Source of the DNA: CAYUNA01 sp047629355
GTDB taxonomy: Bacteria > Bacteroidota > Bacteroidia > Chitinophagales > Saprospiraceae
Direction of reading: 5' to 3'
Length of the DNA stretch: 7,021 nt
Assembly (NCBI GenBank): GCA_047629355.1
Contig: JBLHWU010000290.1
Coordinates: 1-7,021, forward strand
Shown here piece by piece: positions 6,561 through 7,021 of the stretch. A program made the translations under genes and the position numbers. Positions within the stretch are counted from its first letter, which is position 1; every line of letters begins with the position of its first letter. The notes beneath the pieces are model-generated. The model saw only the letters and a list, made by a program, of their open reading frames with translations. It had not been told where the DNA came from and did no database searches.

Positions 6561-6615
6561 TATTTTTACCAAGTAATAAATTAAGTAACGGTAAAATAAT
6601 AAGTCCACCATCTGG
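6561..6615 (+). repeat. degenerate copy of the AAGTAACGGT palindrome family
   Basis: Positions 6583-6615 match 6747-6779 at 28 of 33 positions (AAGTAACGGT, then A-rich, then TCC-CCA and CTGG). TATTTTTACC at 6561-6570 can pair with GGTAAAATA (6590-6598) with one bulge, so this is a decayed hairpin of the same type. It starts 8 nt after the stop of the small membrane protein gene and could slow or end its transcription. Confidence 0.55.
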
Positions 6616-6716
6616 CAACATTTATTTTGGTCTTAGTTTTTACTTTTGAAATAGAAGTTATCTCTACATAATGACTGTTTCAAAAGCGGAAAATAAGGGC
6701 AAAAGAAATACTTGAT

Positions 6717-6777
6717 AGTTGGCGGAGTTATTTTTTCACCGTTACTAAGTAACGGTGAAAAAATAACTCCGCCAACT
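6717..6777. repeat. perfect 29-bp palindrome with triloop
   Basis: Bases 6717-6745 are exactly complementary to 6749-6777, with loop TAA (6746-6748). The stem includes AGTTGGCGGAGTTA, a run of six T paired with six A, and CACCGTTAC. A perfect 29-bp stem is longer than any terminator in this window and has no coding content. The T6/A6 block sits mid-stem rather than after the stem, so it is not a standard terminator. Related half-sites lie at 6583-6615 and 6803-6837. Confidence 0.85.
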
Positions 6778-6806
6778 GGACAGGACAAATTATCCTCTGT
6801 CCAGTT
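6774..6806. repeat. 10-bp hairpin overlapping the long palindrome
   Basis: AACTGGACAG (6774-6783) pairs with CTGTCCAGTT (6797-6806), with a 13-nt loop. Its 5' arm shares four bases (6774-6777) with the 3' arm of the palindrome at 6717-6777, so the full stems of the two hairpins cannot form together. Confidence 0.65.
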
Positions 6807-6837
6807 GAGTAACTTATTCTTTCATCGTTACTAAGTA
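6803..6837 (+). repeat. truncated third copy of the palindrome arm
   Basis: This stretch matches the 5' arm and loop of the perfect palindrome (6717-6751) at 28 of 35 positions, with CGTTACTAAGTA identical. The expected complementary arm is missing: the sequence switches at about 6838 to GGTGACCCC, which resembles an insertion-sequence tip. Confidence 0.6.
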
Positions 6838-7021
6838 GGTGACCCCAAATAATCGACACTTTTAGACAGGGCTATATTTCCATTTAAGAAACTTAAAAAA
6901 TCATTAAATAAAGAGATTATTAAACTGAAAACTCAACAGATTTTAGAGATAATTAAGTTTAATAAAAATTTGCACATGTTTTTGATTAACAAAGGGGTTT
7001 TAGGGGAGAGAAAAATTGGGT
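6838..7021. mobile_element. possible terminus of an IS3-family insertion sequence (partial)
   Basis: GGTGACCCCAAATAATCGAC (6838-6857), continuing ACTTTTAGACAG, has the look of IS3-family ends, which start with TG and a run of C a few bases in, followed by an A-rich stretch and GACAC. No transposase reading frame is visible in the remaining 180 bases on either strand, and the window ends before any second terminus. If this is an IS end, the body lies to the right of the window. The rest of the segment is AT-rich noncoding sequence. Confidence 0.35.

Noticed and set aside
6644..6685. TTTTGAAA/TTTCAAAA inverted pair
   Set aside because: Only 8 bp of AT-rich sequence with a 26-nt spacer; expected by chance in this composition.
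6561..6837. CRISPR array
   Set aside because: The repeated arms are few, diverged, inverted relative to each other and unevenly spaced; there are no regular spacers and no cas genes.

Overview
The window looks like chromosomal DNA of a member of the Bacteroidota, most likely a Saprospiria-type (Lewinella/Haliscomenobacter-like) organism. The DNA is AT-rich. Starts lack Shine-Dalgarno sequences, and the TAnnTTTG promoter motif of the phylum appears in the divergent gap. Lipoproteins have short lipoboxes, one followed at once by acidic residues. NusB has the long form usual in this phylum. The organism assignment rests on protein style and is an inference.

Layout: (1) 1-288 is a gene-free leader with one terminator-like hairpin. 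(2) 289-1863 (+) encodes a lipoprotein with a small beta-sandwich domain and a large right-handed beta-helix-like domain. It ends in two tandem hairpins, the second a textbook terminator. (3) 1864-2506 is noncoding and holds a 174-bp composite palindromic repeat (2004-2177) and a weak promoter candidate. (4) 2507-3442 (+) is nusB, closed by a strong terminator that should work in both directions. (5) 3531-3671 is a second copy of the composite repeat, in the same orientation and again just downstream of a terminator. (6) 5648-6115 and 3735-5645 form a two-gene minus-strand operon with a 2-nt gap: a small lipoprotein, then a 636-residue TMTC-like membrane protein (GT-C-type glycosyltransferase fold plus TPR repeats). 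(7) 6116-6328 is a divergent promoter gap. (8) 6329-6553 (+) encodes a 74-residue single-span membrane protein. (9) 6554-7021 has no gene. It carries a second, unrelated palindrome family (including a perfect 29-bp stem) and what looks like the tip of an IS3-type insertion sequence.

The genes do not form one pathway. nusB is housekeeping. The lipoprotein/TMTC pair probably acts at the cell envelope, with the TMTC-like protein a candidate for glycosylating exported proteins. The beta-helix lipoprotein is probably surface exposed.

The most interesting signals are noncoding. The two composite repeats keep the same hairpin architecture, the same 10-nt linker and an identical 16-nt end block, while their stems differ in sequence but stay paired. 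That pattern suggests selection or a mobility mechanism acting on structure. The beta-helix protein also seems to carry its family's usual C-terminal segment near its N-terminus.
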